A stretch of DNA of 64,000 nt from Nakamurella aerolata (GTDB taxonomy: Bacteria; Actinomycetota; Actinomycetes; Mycobacteriales; Nakamurellaceae), in assembly GCF_013002705.1 (NCBI RefSeq), contig NZ_JABEND010000008.1:62001-126000 (forward strand). Reading direction: 5' to 3'. How positions within the stretch are numbered: position 1 is the first letter of the stretch; every line of letters starts with the position of its first letter. The notes beneath the pieces were generated by a model that did not search any database, had not been told where the DNA came from, and saw nothing but the letters and a program-made list of their open reading frames with translations. Positions 7,189 through 18,207 of this stretch are shown one piece after another. The position numbers were made by a program, and so were the translations under genes.

Positions 7189-10100
7189 TCACCCGCCGGG
7201 GGCGATCACCACCCTGATGGACCCGGCGCGGGGGCGCAGGGTTTCGTCCGGCCAGACGTCGGGGCCGCAGGCCTGGCTGCCCAGCCCGTGCTGCGCGACG
7301 TCGAGGTACAGGTAGCGCTGCGTCGATTCCGGCAGCTCGTGCGGGTGGTCGGCCTGCGCCAGCTGCTGGGCGGTCCAGCCGCTGACGGTGAAGCCCGGCC
7401 GGGCACCCGACGCGTCGGGCACCGATTCCAGGGCGAGCACCGATCCGTTGCCGCGCAACAACTCCAGTCGCCGGAACTCCGGCCGGTGCCCGGTCTCCTG
7501 CGGGCGCGAGTACGGGGCGGCCAGCTCGTCGACGGACGAGCTGAACCGCCCGATCCGGCTGGCGCGCAAGGAATCAGGGTAGGCCTCGCCCGGCCCGCGG
7601 CCGAACCAGCTCACCCGGTCGACATCGCCGGGCAGATCGAACCGCACACCCAGCCGCGGCCAGATCAGGTCCCAGCCGGTACCGGGGGTGAGGTCGACCG
7701 ACAGGGCCAGTGTGCCGTCGCCGCGCAGCCGCCACAGCACCGTGCTGTGCAACTGTCGCGCCGAGGTGGCCGGCATCGACACCAGCTCGGTGCGCAGCCA
7801 GCCTTCGCCGGACTGCTGCGCCAGCACCCGGTGCTGCAGCCGGTGCAGCCCGGCCGCCCGCCAGCGCACCGACAGCGGATCGGGACGCTCCGGACGGTCG
7901 AACTCGTTGCGCAGCTCGCTGTAGGGATCGACCGTGTCGTTGGAGGCGAACGACTGGCCCCTGTCGTTGTCGGTGGGTGCGCGCCACAGCTCGGGCAGCG
8001 GTCCGGCCGCCGGGGCGCCCGCCAGTTCCACCAGCGCTCCGCCGTCGAACACGGCCGGCCCCAACAACAATCGTCGCGGGACGGTCGCCGTCGCCGGCGT
8101 CAACGGTGCGGCGAACTCGGCCGCGGTGACGCCAACCGCACGGGCCGGTGCTGGGCTGGCATCCGCCGCGAGCTGGGCCTGACTGAACGCCAGCTCGTGC
8201 CCGGCGCTGCCCCATGCGGTGTCGGCGGCCAACTCGGCGGAGACGGTCAACCAGTACTCGCCGCCCGGCGCGGAGCCGGTGTCGGTTGCTGGTTCGACGG
8301 CCGTCGCCGAAACCGGCAGCGCTACCGTCTCGGTCTTGCCCGGCGCCACCGGCGCGACGTCGAGAACCCCGTCAGCCACGGGCTCTCCATCGCGTTCCAA
8401 GCGCCACCGGATCACCAGGTCGGCGGTGTCGGCACTGTGCCGAAGGTTCTGCACCGCAACGGTTCCGGCGGCCGGATCCAGGGTGAACCGGATCGGCGCG
8501 ACGACGGTCGCCCACTCCTTCAGCCCCGGCGACGGGGTGCCGTCGGAGAAGATCATCCCGTCCATCACGAAGTTGCCGTCGTGCACCACTTCGCCGAAAT
8601 CGCCACCGTAGGCATAGAACGGGGTGCCGTCGGCGGCGGTGGTGGCCAGGCCGTGGTCGCGCCACTCCCACACGAAACCGCCGTGCACCCGCGGGTATTC
8701 GTCGACCAGAGCCTCGTAGCGATCGATGGCGCCTGGCCCGTTGCCCATCGCGTGCACGTACTCGCACTGCAGGAAAGGCTTGCTGCGCTGGCGGGCACCC
8801 TCGGCGATGCTGCAGTGCAGCAGCGGTCGATGGTCGTGGTCGGAGCCGATCGAGGTGACTTCGCCGATGGTGGCGTACATCCGGGAGTACACGTCGGTGT
8901 ACTCGCCGCGATAATCGCCCTCGTAGTGCACCGGCCGCCCGGCGTCACGCTGGTGCACCCAGGCGGACATCGCCGCCAGGTTCTGCCCGGTGTGCGACTC
9001 GTTGCCCAGCGACCAGATGATGACGCTCGGGTGGTTCTTGTCGCGCTCGACGGTGCGCCGGATGCGGTCCAGATAGGCGGCCCGCCACCGTGGATCGTCG
9101 CTGGGGTTGTCCACCCAGTTGTTGTAGAAGAACCCGTGGGTCTCAAGGTCGCACTCGTCGATCACCCAGAAGCCCAGCTCGTCGGCCAGATCGAGCAGCC
9201 TCGGATGCGGCGGGTAGTGGCTGGTGCGGATGGCATTGACGTTGTGCTGCTTCATCAATGCCAGGTCGGCACGCGCGCCGGTCGGGCCGTCCTCGGCGAA
9301 CACCCTGCCGCGCTCCGCCTGGATCTCGTGCCGGTTGACGCCGTGCAGCACCACCTTTCGGCCGTTCACCAGCAGCTGGTCGCCGACGATCTGCACGGTG
9401 CGGAACCCGATCCGCTGCTCAATGCGCTCGGCGGCGCCGGAGATCACCGCGGTGTACAGCCGCGGGCTGTCCGCGCTCCACGGGTACACCCCGTCCAGCG
9501 CCAGCGGCTTTACCTCGGCAGGTTCGGTCCAGGTGACGTCAACGCCAAGCTCCTCGATCTGCAGTCGCACCGGGAAAGCCGCTGCGCCGGCGCTGATCTC
9601 CGGGTCGAGTGTGCCCCGGCCCGGACCCATCACGGCCCCGTCGTACCCGGTACGCAGCCAGACGTCGTCGATGCCGCCGGCCGGCCGGGCCAGCAGCGTC
9701 ACCTCACGGAAGATGCCCGGCAGCCACCACTGGTCCTGATCTTCCAGGTAGCTGGCCGCCGACCATTGGTGCACCCGCACGGCGATCACGTTGGGCTGCC
9801 CAGGTTTCACCGCGGCGGTGACGTCGAACTCGTGGGCCAGCCGACTGCCGGAGGCGCTGCCGATCTCCTGTCCGTTGACCCATACCTTGAAGGTCGACTC
9901 GACGCCGTCGAAGCGCAGCAGCAGCCGCTCGGCATCGGCGAACTCGGCCGGCACGTCGACGCTGCGCCGATAGTCGCCGGTCGGGTTCGCGTCCGGTACG
10001 TGCGGAGGGTCGATAGGGAACGGGTACTGCACGTTGGTGTAGATCGGCGCGCCGTACGGGCTGTTCCTGTCGGCTCCCCCGTTGAGCACCCAGTGCCCCG

Positions 10101-10323
10101 GAACCTCGATACTGCCCCAGCCGTCGCCGCCGTCATAGTCGTTGGCGGCGAACGCATCCACCGCCTCGTCAGGAGGTTCAGCTTGGGGCAGCAGCCGGAA
10201 CTCCCACTGCCCGGTGGCGTCGATACGGGGCGCGTCGGAGTGCAGCCACGAACGCGGCGCTGCCAGCTCCCCTCGGTACGGCTCAGTCGATTCCAGATAG
10301 TTCCTGGTCTGCGCCGAGATCAA
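7189..10323 (-). CDS. Glycoside hydrolase family 2 beta-galactosidase (LacZ type)
   Basis: Hydrolyses terminal beta-galactosides; 1044 aa, close to E. coli LacZ (1023 aa). Domain order fits the LacZ subfamily: sugar-binding jelly roll (about 50-215), Ig-like domain, TIM barrel (about 330-620), a second Ig domain and the C-terminal small-chain domain (about 750-1040). Acid/base Glu442 lies in SLGNESHTG and nucleophile Glu521 in LQCEYVHAMGN. No signal peptide, so cytosolic, acting on imported sugar. The TTG start at 10323 overlaps the permease stop (TTGA), making it the last gene of a four-gene coupled operon. The minus-strand frame is unambiguous despite a long open antisense frame. Confidence 0.95.
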   Translation of the reverse strand: MISAQTRNYLESTEPYRGELAAPRSWLHSDAPRIDATGQWEFRLLPQAEPPDEAVDAFAANDYDGGDGWGSIEVPGHWVLNGGADRNSPYGAPIYTNVQYPFPIDPPHVPDANPTGDYRRSVDVPAEFADAERLLLRFDGVESTFKVWVNGQEIGSASGSRLAHEFDVTAAVKPGQPNVIAVRVHQWSAASYLEDQDQWWLPGIFREVTLLARPAGGIDDVWLRTGYDGAVMGPGRGTLDPEISAGAAAFPVRLQIEELGVDVTWTEPAEVKPLALDGVYPWSADSPRLYTAVISGAAERIEQRIGFRTVQIVGDQLLVNGRKVVLHGVNRHEIQAERGRVFAEDGPTGARADLALMKQHNVNAIRTSHYPPHPRLLDLADELGFWVIDECDLETHGFFYNNWVDNPSDDPRWRAAYLDRIRRTVERDKNHPSVIIWSLGNESHTGQNLAAMSAWVHQRDAGRPVHYEGDYRGEYTDVYSRMYATIGEVTSIGSDHDHRPLLHCSIAEGARQRSKPFLQCEYVHAMGNGPGAIDRYEALVDEYPRVHGGFVWEWRDHGLATTAADGTPFYAYGGDFGEVVHDGNFVMDGMIFSDGTPSPGLKEWATVVAPIRFTLDPAAGTVAVQNLRHSADTADLVIRWRLERDGEPVADGVLDVAPVAPGKTETVALPVSATAVEPATDTGSAPGGEYWLTVSAELAADTAWGSAGHELAFSQAQLAADASPAPARAVGVTAAEFAAPLTPATATVPRRLLLGPAVFDGGALVELAGAPAAGPLPELWRAPTDNDRGQSFASNDTVDPYSELRNEFDRPERPDPLSVRWRAAGLHRLQHRVLAQQSGEGWLRTELVSMPATSARQLHSTVLWRLRGDGTLALSVDLTPGTGWDLIWPRLGVRFDLPGDVDRVSWFGRGPGEAYPDSLRASRIGRFSSSVDELAAPYSRPQETGHRPEFRRLELLRGNGSVLALESVPDASGARPGFTVSGWTAQQLAQADHPHELPESTQRYLYLDVAQHGLGSQACGPDVWPDETLRPRAGSIRVVIAPGG

Positions 10324-11249
10324 CCTTTGACAGCTCCTTCAGTGAGGCCGCCGCGCCAGTAGCGCTGCAGCACGATCATGGCGATCCCGAGCGGGATCAC
10401 CGACAACAGCACACCGCCGGTGGTGAGCTCGTAGAACTCGGGCAACCGGTCGACCTGGGACCGCCAGTTGTTGAGCCCCAAGGTGATCGGGTAGAGGTTG
10501 GTGTCGGAGAGCATCACCAACGGCAGGAAGTAGTTGTTCCAGATACCCACCAGCTGGAACAGGAAAACGGTGACCAATGCCGGCGTCATCACCCGCAACC
10601 CGACGGTGTGGAAGATGCGCAGCTCGCTGGCTCCGTCGATCCTGGCCGCCTCCATCAACGAGCTGCTCACCGTCGCGTCGGCGTAGATGCGGCACAGGAA
10701 CAGGCCGAACGGCGACACCAGCGAAGGGATCAGCACCGAAAAGTAGGTGTTGGTCAGCCCGAGGTTGGCGAACAGCAGGAACAGCGGGAGCGCGATGGCG
10801 GTTCCCGGCACCAGCACCCCGGCCAGGATGGTGCCGAACACGAAGTTGCGTCCGCGGAAGTTGTACTTGGCCAATGCATATCCGCCGGCGGCGGCGAAGT
10901 AGGTGGCCAGCAGCGCGCCGAGTCCGGCGTAGATCACCGAGTTGAGGAACCAGCGCAGGAAGATGCCGTTGTCGAACGTCAACACCTGCGACAGGTTCGA
11001 CCACAACGCGAAATCGGACGAGAACCAGAAACCATTGGTGGCGAACAGGTCGTCCGTCGACTTGGTGGCCGCAACGAACACCCAGTAGATCGGCACCAGG
11101 AAGTAGAGCGCCACCACCACCAGCAGCCCGGTGACGACGATGGTGGACGCCGGGCTGCTGCGGACGCCCTCCGTCATCTTATTGGCCGCTGCCGGCTGTC
11201 CGTCGGTGCGTCGCGCCGCGGTCTGCTCCGGTGCTGACGGTGCGGTCAT
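10320..11249 (-). CDS. Sugar ABC transporter permease, MalG type
   Basis: Second membrane subunit of the galactoside-type importer; 309 aa. A 30-residue polar head precedes about six membrane segments (first at about residues 36-58). The ATPase-docking loop reads EAARIDGASELRIFHTVGLR at about residues 200-219. It ends with the short C-terminal tail typical of MalG (YWRGGLTEGAVKG). The ATG at 11249 overlaps the preceding permease stop (ATGA) and its own stop overlaps the beta-galactosidase start, showing tight coupling. Confidence 0.93.
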   Translation of the reverse strand: MTAPSAPEQTAARRTDGQPAAANKMTEGVRSSPASTIVVTGLLVVVALYFLVPIYWVFVAATKSTDDLFATNGFWFSSDFALWSNLSQVLTFDNGIFLRWFLNSVIYAGLGALLATYFAAAGGYALAKYNFRGRNFVFGTILAGVLVPGTAIALPLFLLFANLGLTNTYFSVLIPSLVSPFGLFLCRIYADATVSSSLMEAARIDGASELRIFHTVGLRVMTPALVTVFLFQLVGIWNNYFLPLVMLSDTNLYPITLGLNNWRSQVDRLPEFYELTTGGVLLSVIPLGIAMIVLQRYWRGGLTEGAVKG

Positions 11250-12211
11250 CGCTGCCTCCTGGACGTCAAGGTCAAGAACACGAACGACAGCACGAAGGCG
11301 ATCAGCGCGATGATCACCGACTGCGCCGCCGCGACGTTGTAGTCGTTGTAGGCGAAGGCCGTGGTGTAGGCGGCGAGGTTGGGCGTGTAGGTGTTGGTGA
11401 TGGACGGCGCAAAGCTTTGCAGCAGTTGGGCTTCGGCGAACAGCTGCAGCGTCCCGATGATCGAGAACACCGTCGTCAGCACCAGTGCCGGCCGGATCAG
11501 CGGCAGCTGGATGGTGCGGGCGATCCGCCAGGTACTGGCGCCGTCGACCCGCGCGGCCTCGTAGATGTCACCGGGGATCGACTTCAACTGGGCCACGATG
11601 ATCATCATGTTGTAGCCGGTGTAGGTCCAGGTGACGATGTTGGCGATGGACCACAGCACGGTGCCCTCGCCGAGAAAGTCGATCTGGACGCCGAGCTTGT
11701 CGAACAGGCCGACCAGCGGCGAAAGCCCTGGCACGTAAAGGAACGACCACAAGATGGTGGCGATGACGCCGGGCACACCGTAGGGCATGAAGTACACGGC
11801 CCGGAAGAAGCCGGGCCACCGCGCGCTGGCCGACTCCAGCATCAGGGCCAGTACCGTGCAGAGCACGATCATCACCGGAACCTGCACCACGCCGAACAGC
11901 AGCATCCGGCCCAGCGACTTGGCCAGCGTGCCGTCGGCGAAAGCCTGGGTGTAGTTGGAGAATCCGGCGAACGTGGTCTCCACCCCCAGCTCGCCGAACA
12001 CGCCCTTGCGGGTGACCTTGGTGAACGAGCTGCCGATCGCCGCCAGAATCGGCAGCACGAACGTCAGCAGGAACAACACCATGAACGGCGCCAGCAGCAG
12101 CCAGGGCGCCCGTCGAACCTGTTTGTTGGCGCCACGTTTCGCCTTGGCGGCGCCGACCTCGATAGCGTCGGCGACGGTGGGCGGTTCGGCGCGGGGCACG
12201 CTGCTGGTCAT
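11246..12211 (-). CDS. Sugar ABC transporter permease, MalF type
   Basis: Membrane subunit of the same importer; 321 aa. A basic N-terminal region (residues 20-36) precedes the first membrane segment (LLLAPFMVLFLLTFVLPIL). The EAA loop is visible as YEAARVDGASTWRIARTIQL. Its start overlaps the binding-lipoprotein stop by 4 nt, and its stop overlaps the MalG-type start. Confidence 0.93.
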   Translation of the reverse strand: MTSSVPRAEPPTVADAIEVGAAKAKRGANKQVRRAPWLLLAPFMVLFLLTFVLPILAAIGSSFTKVTRKGVFGELGVETTFAGFSNYTQAFADGTLAKSLGRMLLFGVVQVPVMIVLCTVLALMLESASARWPGFFRAVYFMPYGVPGVIATILWSFLYVPGLSPLVGLFDKLGVQIDFLGEGTVLWSIANIVTWTYTGYNMMIIVAQLKSIPGDIYEAARVDGASTWRIARTIQLPLIRPALVLTTVFSIIGTLQLFAEAQLLQSFAPSITNTYTPNLAAYTTAFAYNDYNVAAAQSVIIALIAFVLSFVFLTLTSRRQR

Positions 12212-13629
12212 GACGACGACCCCCGGCGCTCGATGCTCAGACCCTTGTTGCGGAACGCCTCGATGATCTGTCCCTCGGCGTCACGGACCGCGTCCACCAA
12301 CGTGTAGCTCCCGCCCTTGCGGCGGAACGCGTCGGCGAGAATGTTGAACGATTGCGTTGTCAGCGGCCACCACTGCCAGTCCGGGTTCTGCTCGGTCGCC
12401 ATCTTCACGAAGACGTCCTCGTTGTAGTTCTGGCCGCTGAAGAACTCGCTCGGCTGCTGCCGGGTCGCACCGATGTAGGAATCGGTGGGCGACCAGCCGA
12501 TTCCCGAGTTCGCGATCATCGCGTCGATGCCCGCCCTGCTGGTGGTCATCCAGACCGCGAACTCCATCGCCTCCTTCGGGTGTTTGCTGTCGGCCATCAC
12601 CGCGGCCGTCGAGCCACCGATGAAGCTGGAGCCGTACCCGGTGGTCTGGGATCCGTTCTGCCACAGCGGCATCGGCGCCACCTTCCACTTGCCGGCGCCA
12701 CCGGAGACGCTCTCGATCAGGGCATCGCCCCAACTCGCGGTGACCGCACCGGCGATCTGATTGTTCGCCGCGGCGGCGTACCACGGCGGGCTGAACAAGG
12801 TGAATGCCGTGCTCACCAGGCCACGGTCGATCGCCTTGTCGAAGAACGCCGCGGTGTTCAGGGTGGCCTCATCGGTCATGTTGACCGTCCAATGGTCGCC
12901 GTCGACGGCGAACCAGGTGGCACCGGCCTGGGTGGCGTAGGCGCAGAAGCCGGAAGCGTCGCTCACCGCGAAAACGTCGAGGTAGGCGCCGATCTTGCGC
13001 ACCTCCGCCGCCAGCTCGGCCCATTCGTCCCAGGTGGCCGGCGGCTCCGCTCCCACCCGCTGCAGCAGATCGGGACGGTAGTACAGCGCCATCGGCCCGG
13101 AGTCCTGTGGGATGCCGTACACCCCGTCGACGTACGACACCTGTTGCCACAGCGCCTTGTTGTACCGGTCGGCGTACTGATCGACTCCGTAGCGGCTGAG
13201 GTCGACGAGCGCGTTGACCAGCATGAACTCGGGGATCGACCGGAACTCGACCTGGGCGAGATCGGGAGAGCCGCCGGCGGCCGACGCGGCGAACAGCTTC
13301 TGGTAGCCGCCGCTGTTGCCGCCGGGGATCCAGACCGCCTCCACCTGAATGTCCGGCCGCTGCGCGTTCCAGACGTCGCACACCTTCTGCAGGTCTTTCA
13401 GCCAGGCCCAGTACTGCAGCCGCACCGGCTCACCGGCGGCCGGGATGGTGGGTTGGGTGTTGACGCTGGTGGTTCCCGGTGTGGCGCAACCGCTCAGCAG
13501 GGAGGCAGCGCCGCCGGCCAGGCCGGCCGCGCCGAGCGAGAGCAGCCGGCGGCGGGTGAGCGCGCTCGGCGCCTGCGCTGTCCGCGCGGCGCCGCCTGGC
13601 GGCGCAGCTGGATCGGTGGGATCGGCCAT
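12208..13629 (-). CDS. Sugar ABC transporter substrate-binding lipoprotein (Tat-type signal)
   Basis: Family-1 extracytoplasmic binding protein, 473 aa, first gene of the beta-galactosidase operon. The N-terminus carries a twin-arginine-like signal (TRRRLLSLGAAGLAGGAA) ending in lipobox LSGC at Cys48, so it is probably folded before export and anchored to lipid. The mature part begins VRLQYWAWLKDLQKVCDVWN and contains the aromatic-rich pocket features of the family. ATG at 13629 is preceded by GAGGTG. Divergent from a TetR regulator, with a palindromic operator in the 115-nt gap. The neighbouring GH2 enzyme suggests a galactose-containing oligosaccharide as ligand (inference). Confidence 0.92.
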   Translation of the reverse strand: MADPTDPAAPPGGAARTAQAPSALTRRRLLSLGAAGLAGGAASLLSGCATPGTTSVNTQPTIPAAGEPVRLQYWAWLKDLQKVCDVWNAQRPDIQVEAVWIPGGNSGGYQKLFAASAAGGSPDLAQVEFRSIPEFMLVNALVDLSRYGVDQYADRYNKALWQQVSYVDGVYGIPQDSGPMALYYRPDLLQRVGAEPPATWDEWAELAAEVRKIGAYLDVFAVSDASGFCAYATQAGATWFAVDGDHWTVNMTDEATLNTAAFFDKAIDRGLVSTAFTLFSPPWYAAAANNQIAGAVTASWGDALIESVSGGAGKWKVAPMPLWQNGSQTTGYGSSFIGGSTAAVMADSKHPKEAMEFAVWMTTSRAGIDAMIANSGIGWSPTDSYIGATRQQPSEFFSGQNYNEDVFVKMATEQNPDWQWWPLTTQSFNILADAFRRKGGSYTLVDAVRDAEGQIIEAFRNKGLSIERRGSSS

Positions 13630-13677
13630 GGACGCATCACCTCACTGTGGACGTGGCTCCGACCGTACCTGAAAATG

Positions 13678-13689
13678 GTGCAGTTGCAC
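13678..13689. promoter_or_regulatory. Palindromic operator between sugar operon and TetR gene
   Basis: Perfect 12-bp palindrome GTGCAGTTGCAC. On the minus strand it overlaps the -35 region of a -10 box TACGGT (13667-13662) for the sugar operon; on the plus strand it sits just before TAGATT (13690-13695), a candidate -10 for the TetR gene. Its position suits repression of both. Confidence 0.55.
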
Positions 13690-13744
13690 TAGATTGACTT
13701 CCGTCGGGAGATGGATGATCACAGCGCGCCACCGAGGAGACCCG

Positions 13745-14368
13745 ATGCCGTCCCCCAGCCCGCAACGCCGCGGGCCCTACGCGAAGACACCGGCGCGCCG
13801 CCGGCAGATCATCGACGCCGCAATGGCTTTGTTCGCCGCCCACGGCTTTCACAACACCTCACTGCGTGACGTCGCGGCCGCCGCCGGTATCGGCCAGTCG
13901 ACGCTGCGGCACCACTTCCCCGACAAGGAGGCGCTGTTGCTGGCGGCGCTGCGCCGCCGGGACGAGCTGGGCGCGGGCGACGTCCCCGAGCGGGCCGAAG
14001 ATTTTCCCGCCCACATCCTCGGCCGGGCCACCGCGAACCGGGAACTCCCCGAACTGGTCGAGCTGTACTCCGTGGTGTCGGCCGAATCCGTCACCGACGG
14101 CCACCCCGGGCGGCAGTACTTCATCGACCGTTTCGCCGAACTGCGTTGCGACTACACGCGTTTCCTCAGCGCGCTGGCCGGCTGCGGCCGGCTCCGCGCC
14201 GGCGTCGACCCGGAAACCGCCGCCACCGGCCTGATCGCGCTGTGGGACGGGCTGCAGGTGCAGTGGCTGCTTGAGCCCGACCGGGTGGACGTTCCCGCCC
14301 AGTTGGCGGCCTATCTCGATCTGATCATCATCGACGGCCCCGGGCCAGGAAACCCGGCGAACAGCTAG
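13745..14368 (+). CDS. TetR/AcrR-family transcriptional regulator
   Basis: 207 aa. ATG at 13745 is chosen over an upstream in-frame TTG because GAGGAG lies 5 nt before it and the upstream frame would run through the promoter. Residues about 17-63 form the TetR DNA-binding domain (RRRQIIDAAMALFAAHGFHN, then TSLRDVAAAAGIGQSTLRHH), followed by the helical ligand domain (TetR_C-like). Probable repressor of the divergent beta-galactosidase operon through the palindrome at 13678. Its TAG stop and the stop of the convergent gene share the same CTAG tetranucleotide (14365-14368). Confidence 0.9.
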   Translation: MPSPSPQRRGPYAKTPARRRQIIDAAMALFAAHGFHNTSLRDVAAAAGIGQSTLRHHFPDKEALLLAALRRRDELGAGDVPERAEDFPAHILGRATANRELPELVELYSVVSAESVTDGHPGRQYFIDRFAELRCDYTRFLSALAGCGRLRAGVDPETAATGLIALWDGLQVQWLLEPDRVDVPAQLAAYLDLIIIDGPGPGNPANS

Positions 14369-16053
14369 CACACGTTGCGGCGCAAGGCATCCCAGGTTTC
14401 ACGGTTCAGGGTGCCGGTGCCGGGAAGGTTGCTGGCCTGCTGGAAGCGCTTGACGGCCTCGCCGGTCTGCGGGGTATAGACGCCCCACTGTTCGGCGCCC
14501 AGCGGGCTGATGCCGAAGTTCAGCTGCCCGGCGAGCACCCGTTGCAGCTCCCCGGTCCAGCCGGGACTGTTCACCCCTGGCCCGAGCGGCGGCAGCACCG
14601 GCAGCGGCGGCGGGCAGATGCAGGAGACGAAATTCTTTGCGGTGCCGGGGTTCTGGCCCTTGATGAACGCGTCCGGCGGGCCGGCGATGCGGTTGCCGCA
14701 GCCGGCGTACTGGTCGGCGAACGGCCCGGTGTACAGCACCCAGGCATTGGACTGACCGCTGAAGATCTGACAGGAACCGGTGGTGCGGGCGGCCTTGGCC
14801 CCGGCCGGCACCTGCCCCTTGGCCCGCAGCTCGGCGACGTGCTGGGCGAACGACTGCTCGGTCAGCTCCGACGCCAGCTGCACCACAAAGCCGTTGCCAC
14901 AAGCGATGTCCTGCACCGGGACGCCGACCTGCGGCCCGGTCGGCTTCGGCGCGGGCTTGGGTTTCGGTGTGGGCTTGGGTGCTGGTTTCGGCTTCGGCTT
15001 GGGTTTCGGTGTGGGCTTCGGCTTGGGTGTTGGCTTCGGTGCGGCGCTGGACGTGCCGGTACCCGTTCCACCCGCCTTGGTGCCGGTCACCTGAACGCCG
15101 GTGGCGGCCGTCGACGTCCCACCAACGGTCGCCTTTGCCGACCCGGTCGACGTACCCGGCCCGGTCGGCCGTCCCGCGGGTGCCGACCTTGTCGCTGACG
15201 TGGTTGCCGGCCCTGACTTAGTTGCCGGCGTGGCCGGCCTGCTCGGCTTCGAGCCGGCGGACGAGGCGGTTGTCGACGTCGCTCGGCGGCTCGTCGCGGC
15301 CGAGCTGCCCGAGCTGGTGCTTTCCGGGCTCAGCGTGTTGCTGACCGTCGTCGCCGGCAGCGGAGTGGGCCCGGACGGCACCGGCACCGGCACCTGTCCG
15401 TCGCTTCCGGTTGCGGTGGCCGGCCCGGTCGCGGTCGGCCCGTCCGGGCTGGGCGCCGCTGAGTCGTTCGACAGCCACGGCGCGATGACCAGCGCCGCCA
15501 CCACAACGGCGACCGTCGCCACCGCCACCGCCACCACACCGATCACGGCGCGCCGGCGATGCACGGACCCGTCACCGGGTCCGGCCGGCGCGCCGGCGAA
15601 CTGCAGCGGGCCGAGACCACCCGGCCCCGACGGTCCGCCGGTGACAGTCGGCTGCATCCGCGTCGGATCGACCCGCACCGGCATGGCGCGGGCCGCGTCG
15701 GCACCGAAGCCGGCCGCGGCGCCGGCACCACCAGCGGCACCGGCGTACCCGTCATACCCGGCAGTGCCGCGCTGCCCCGCGGCCGCAATCGCGGTGGTCG
15801 GCGGAACGGCCGTCCCCGGCGCCCCACCGACAGCCGACCACGGCTGCGGTGAGCCGGCAGCACCGGTCGGCATCGCGGTGGTGGGCTGGTCTGGCACCTC
15901 TTCCCAGGCCGGAACCTGCGGCTGGGGTGGGGCAGTGAGCTTCGGCAGCACCCGGTCAGGATCATCGTCGGCGGGAACACCGCCGAAGATGTTCGGGACG
16001 GTGATCTCGTTCCAGTTCTCCGGACTCTGCGGTCCGTGCGGGCCGTTCGTCAC
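14365..16053 (-). CDS. Membrane-anchored protein with SPOR-like region and peptidoglycan-binding domain
   Basis: 562 aa, GTG start with AAGGAG upstream. Residues 1-165 are cytosolic and Pro/Ala-rich. One membrane segment (about 170-192, GVVAVAVATVAVVVAALVIA) is followed by a long Ser/Thr/Pro linker that turns into Lys-Pro dipeptide repeats (about 345-380), typical of a cell-wall-spanning spacer. The extracellular end has a SPOR-like stretch (FVVQLAS to WVLYTGPFADQYAGCG) with six cysteines, and a C-terminal PG_binding_1 domain (GVYTPQTGEAVKRFQQASNL, ending LNRETWDALRRNVC). Probably a wall-associated protein; no catalytic domain was seen, so function is open. Confidence 0.8.
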   Translation of the reverse strand: MTNGPHGPQSPENWNEITVPNIFGGVPADDDPDRVLPKLTAPPQPQVPAWEEVPDQPTTAMPTGAAGSPQPWSAVGGAPGTAVPPTTAIAAAGQRGTAGYDGYAGAAGGAGAAAGFGADAARAMPVRVDPTRMQPTVTGGPSGPGGLGPLQFAGAPAGPGDGSVHRRRAVIGVVAVAVATVAVVVAALVIAPWLSNDSAAPSPDGPTATGPATATGSDGQVPVPVPSGPTPLPATTVSNTLSPESTSSGSSAATSRRATSTTASSAGSKPSRPATPATKSGPATTSATRSAPAGRPTGPGTSTGSAKATVGGTSTAATGVQVTGTKAGGTGTGTSSAAPKPTPKPKPTPKPKPKPKPAPKPTPKPKPAPKPTGPQVGVPVQDIACGNGFVVQLASELTEQSFAQHVAELRAKGQVPAGAKAARTTGSCQIFSGQSNAWVLYTGPFADQYAGCGNRIAGPPDAFIKGQNPGTAKNFVSCICPPPLPVLPPLGPGVNSPGWTGELQRVLAGQLNFGISPLGAEQWGVYTPQTGEAVKRFQQASNLPGTGTLNRETWDALRRNVC

Positions 16054-16166
16054 CGGTTCTCCTTGCTGATCGGGGGTCGCCTCAAGACGGTTCTGCTGCG
16101 CTCACCCGACCTAAGAACTCGACAACTCAACCCGACACGGTACGGCAGTCGCTTGTCGGTGCGCGC

Positions 16167-18123
<1,957 letters not shown>

Positions 18124-18207
18124 CCTCGGCCGCCCCACCCCGCGGGCCGGTGCGCCGTTGGCTGTTCGGCGATCGCGGCCGGCGGTTGACGTGTGCTGCG
18201 CACTGAT

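Noticed and set aside
7099-10362. A 1087-codon open frame on the plus strand
   Set aside because: It lies wholly antisense to the GH2 gene, which has both catalytic glutamates and family-wide similarity; the antisense translation is Arg/Gln/Val-biased with no domain, a high-GC artefact.
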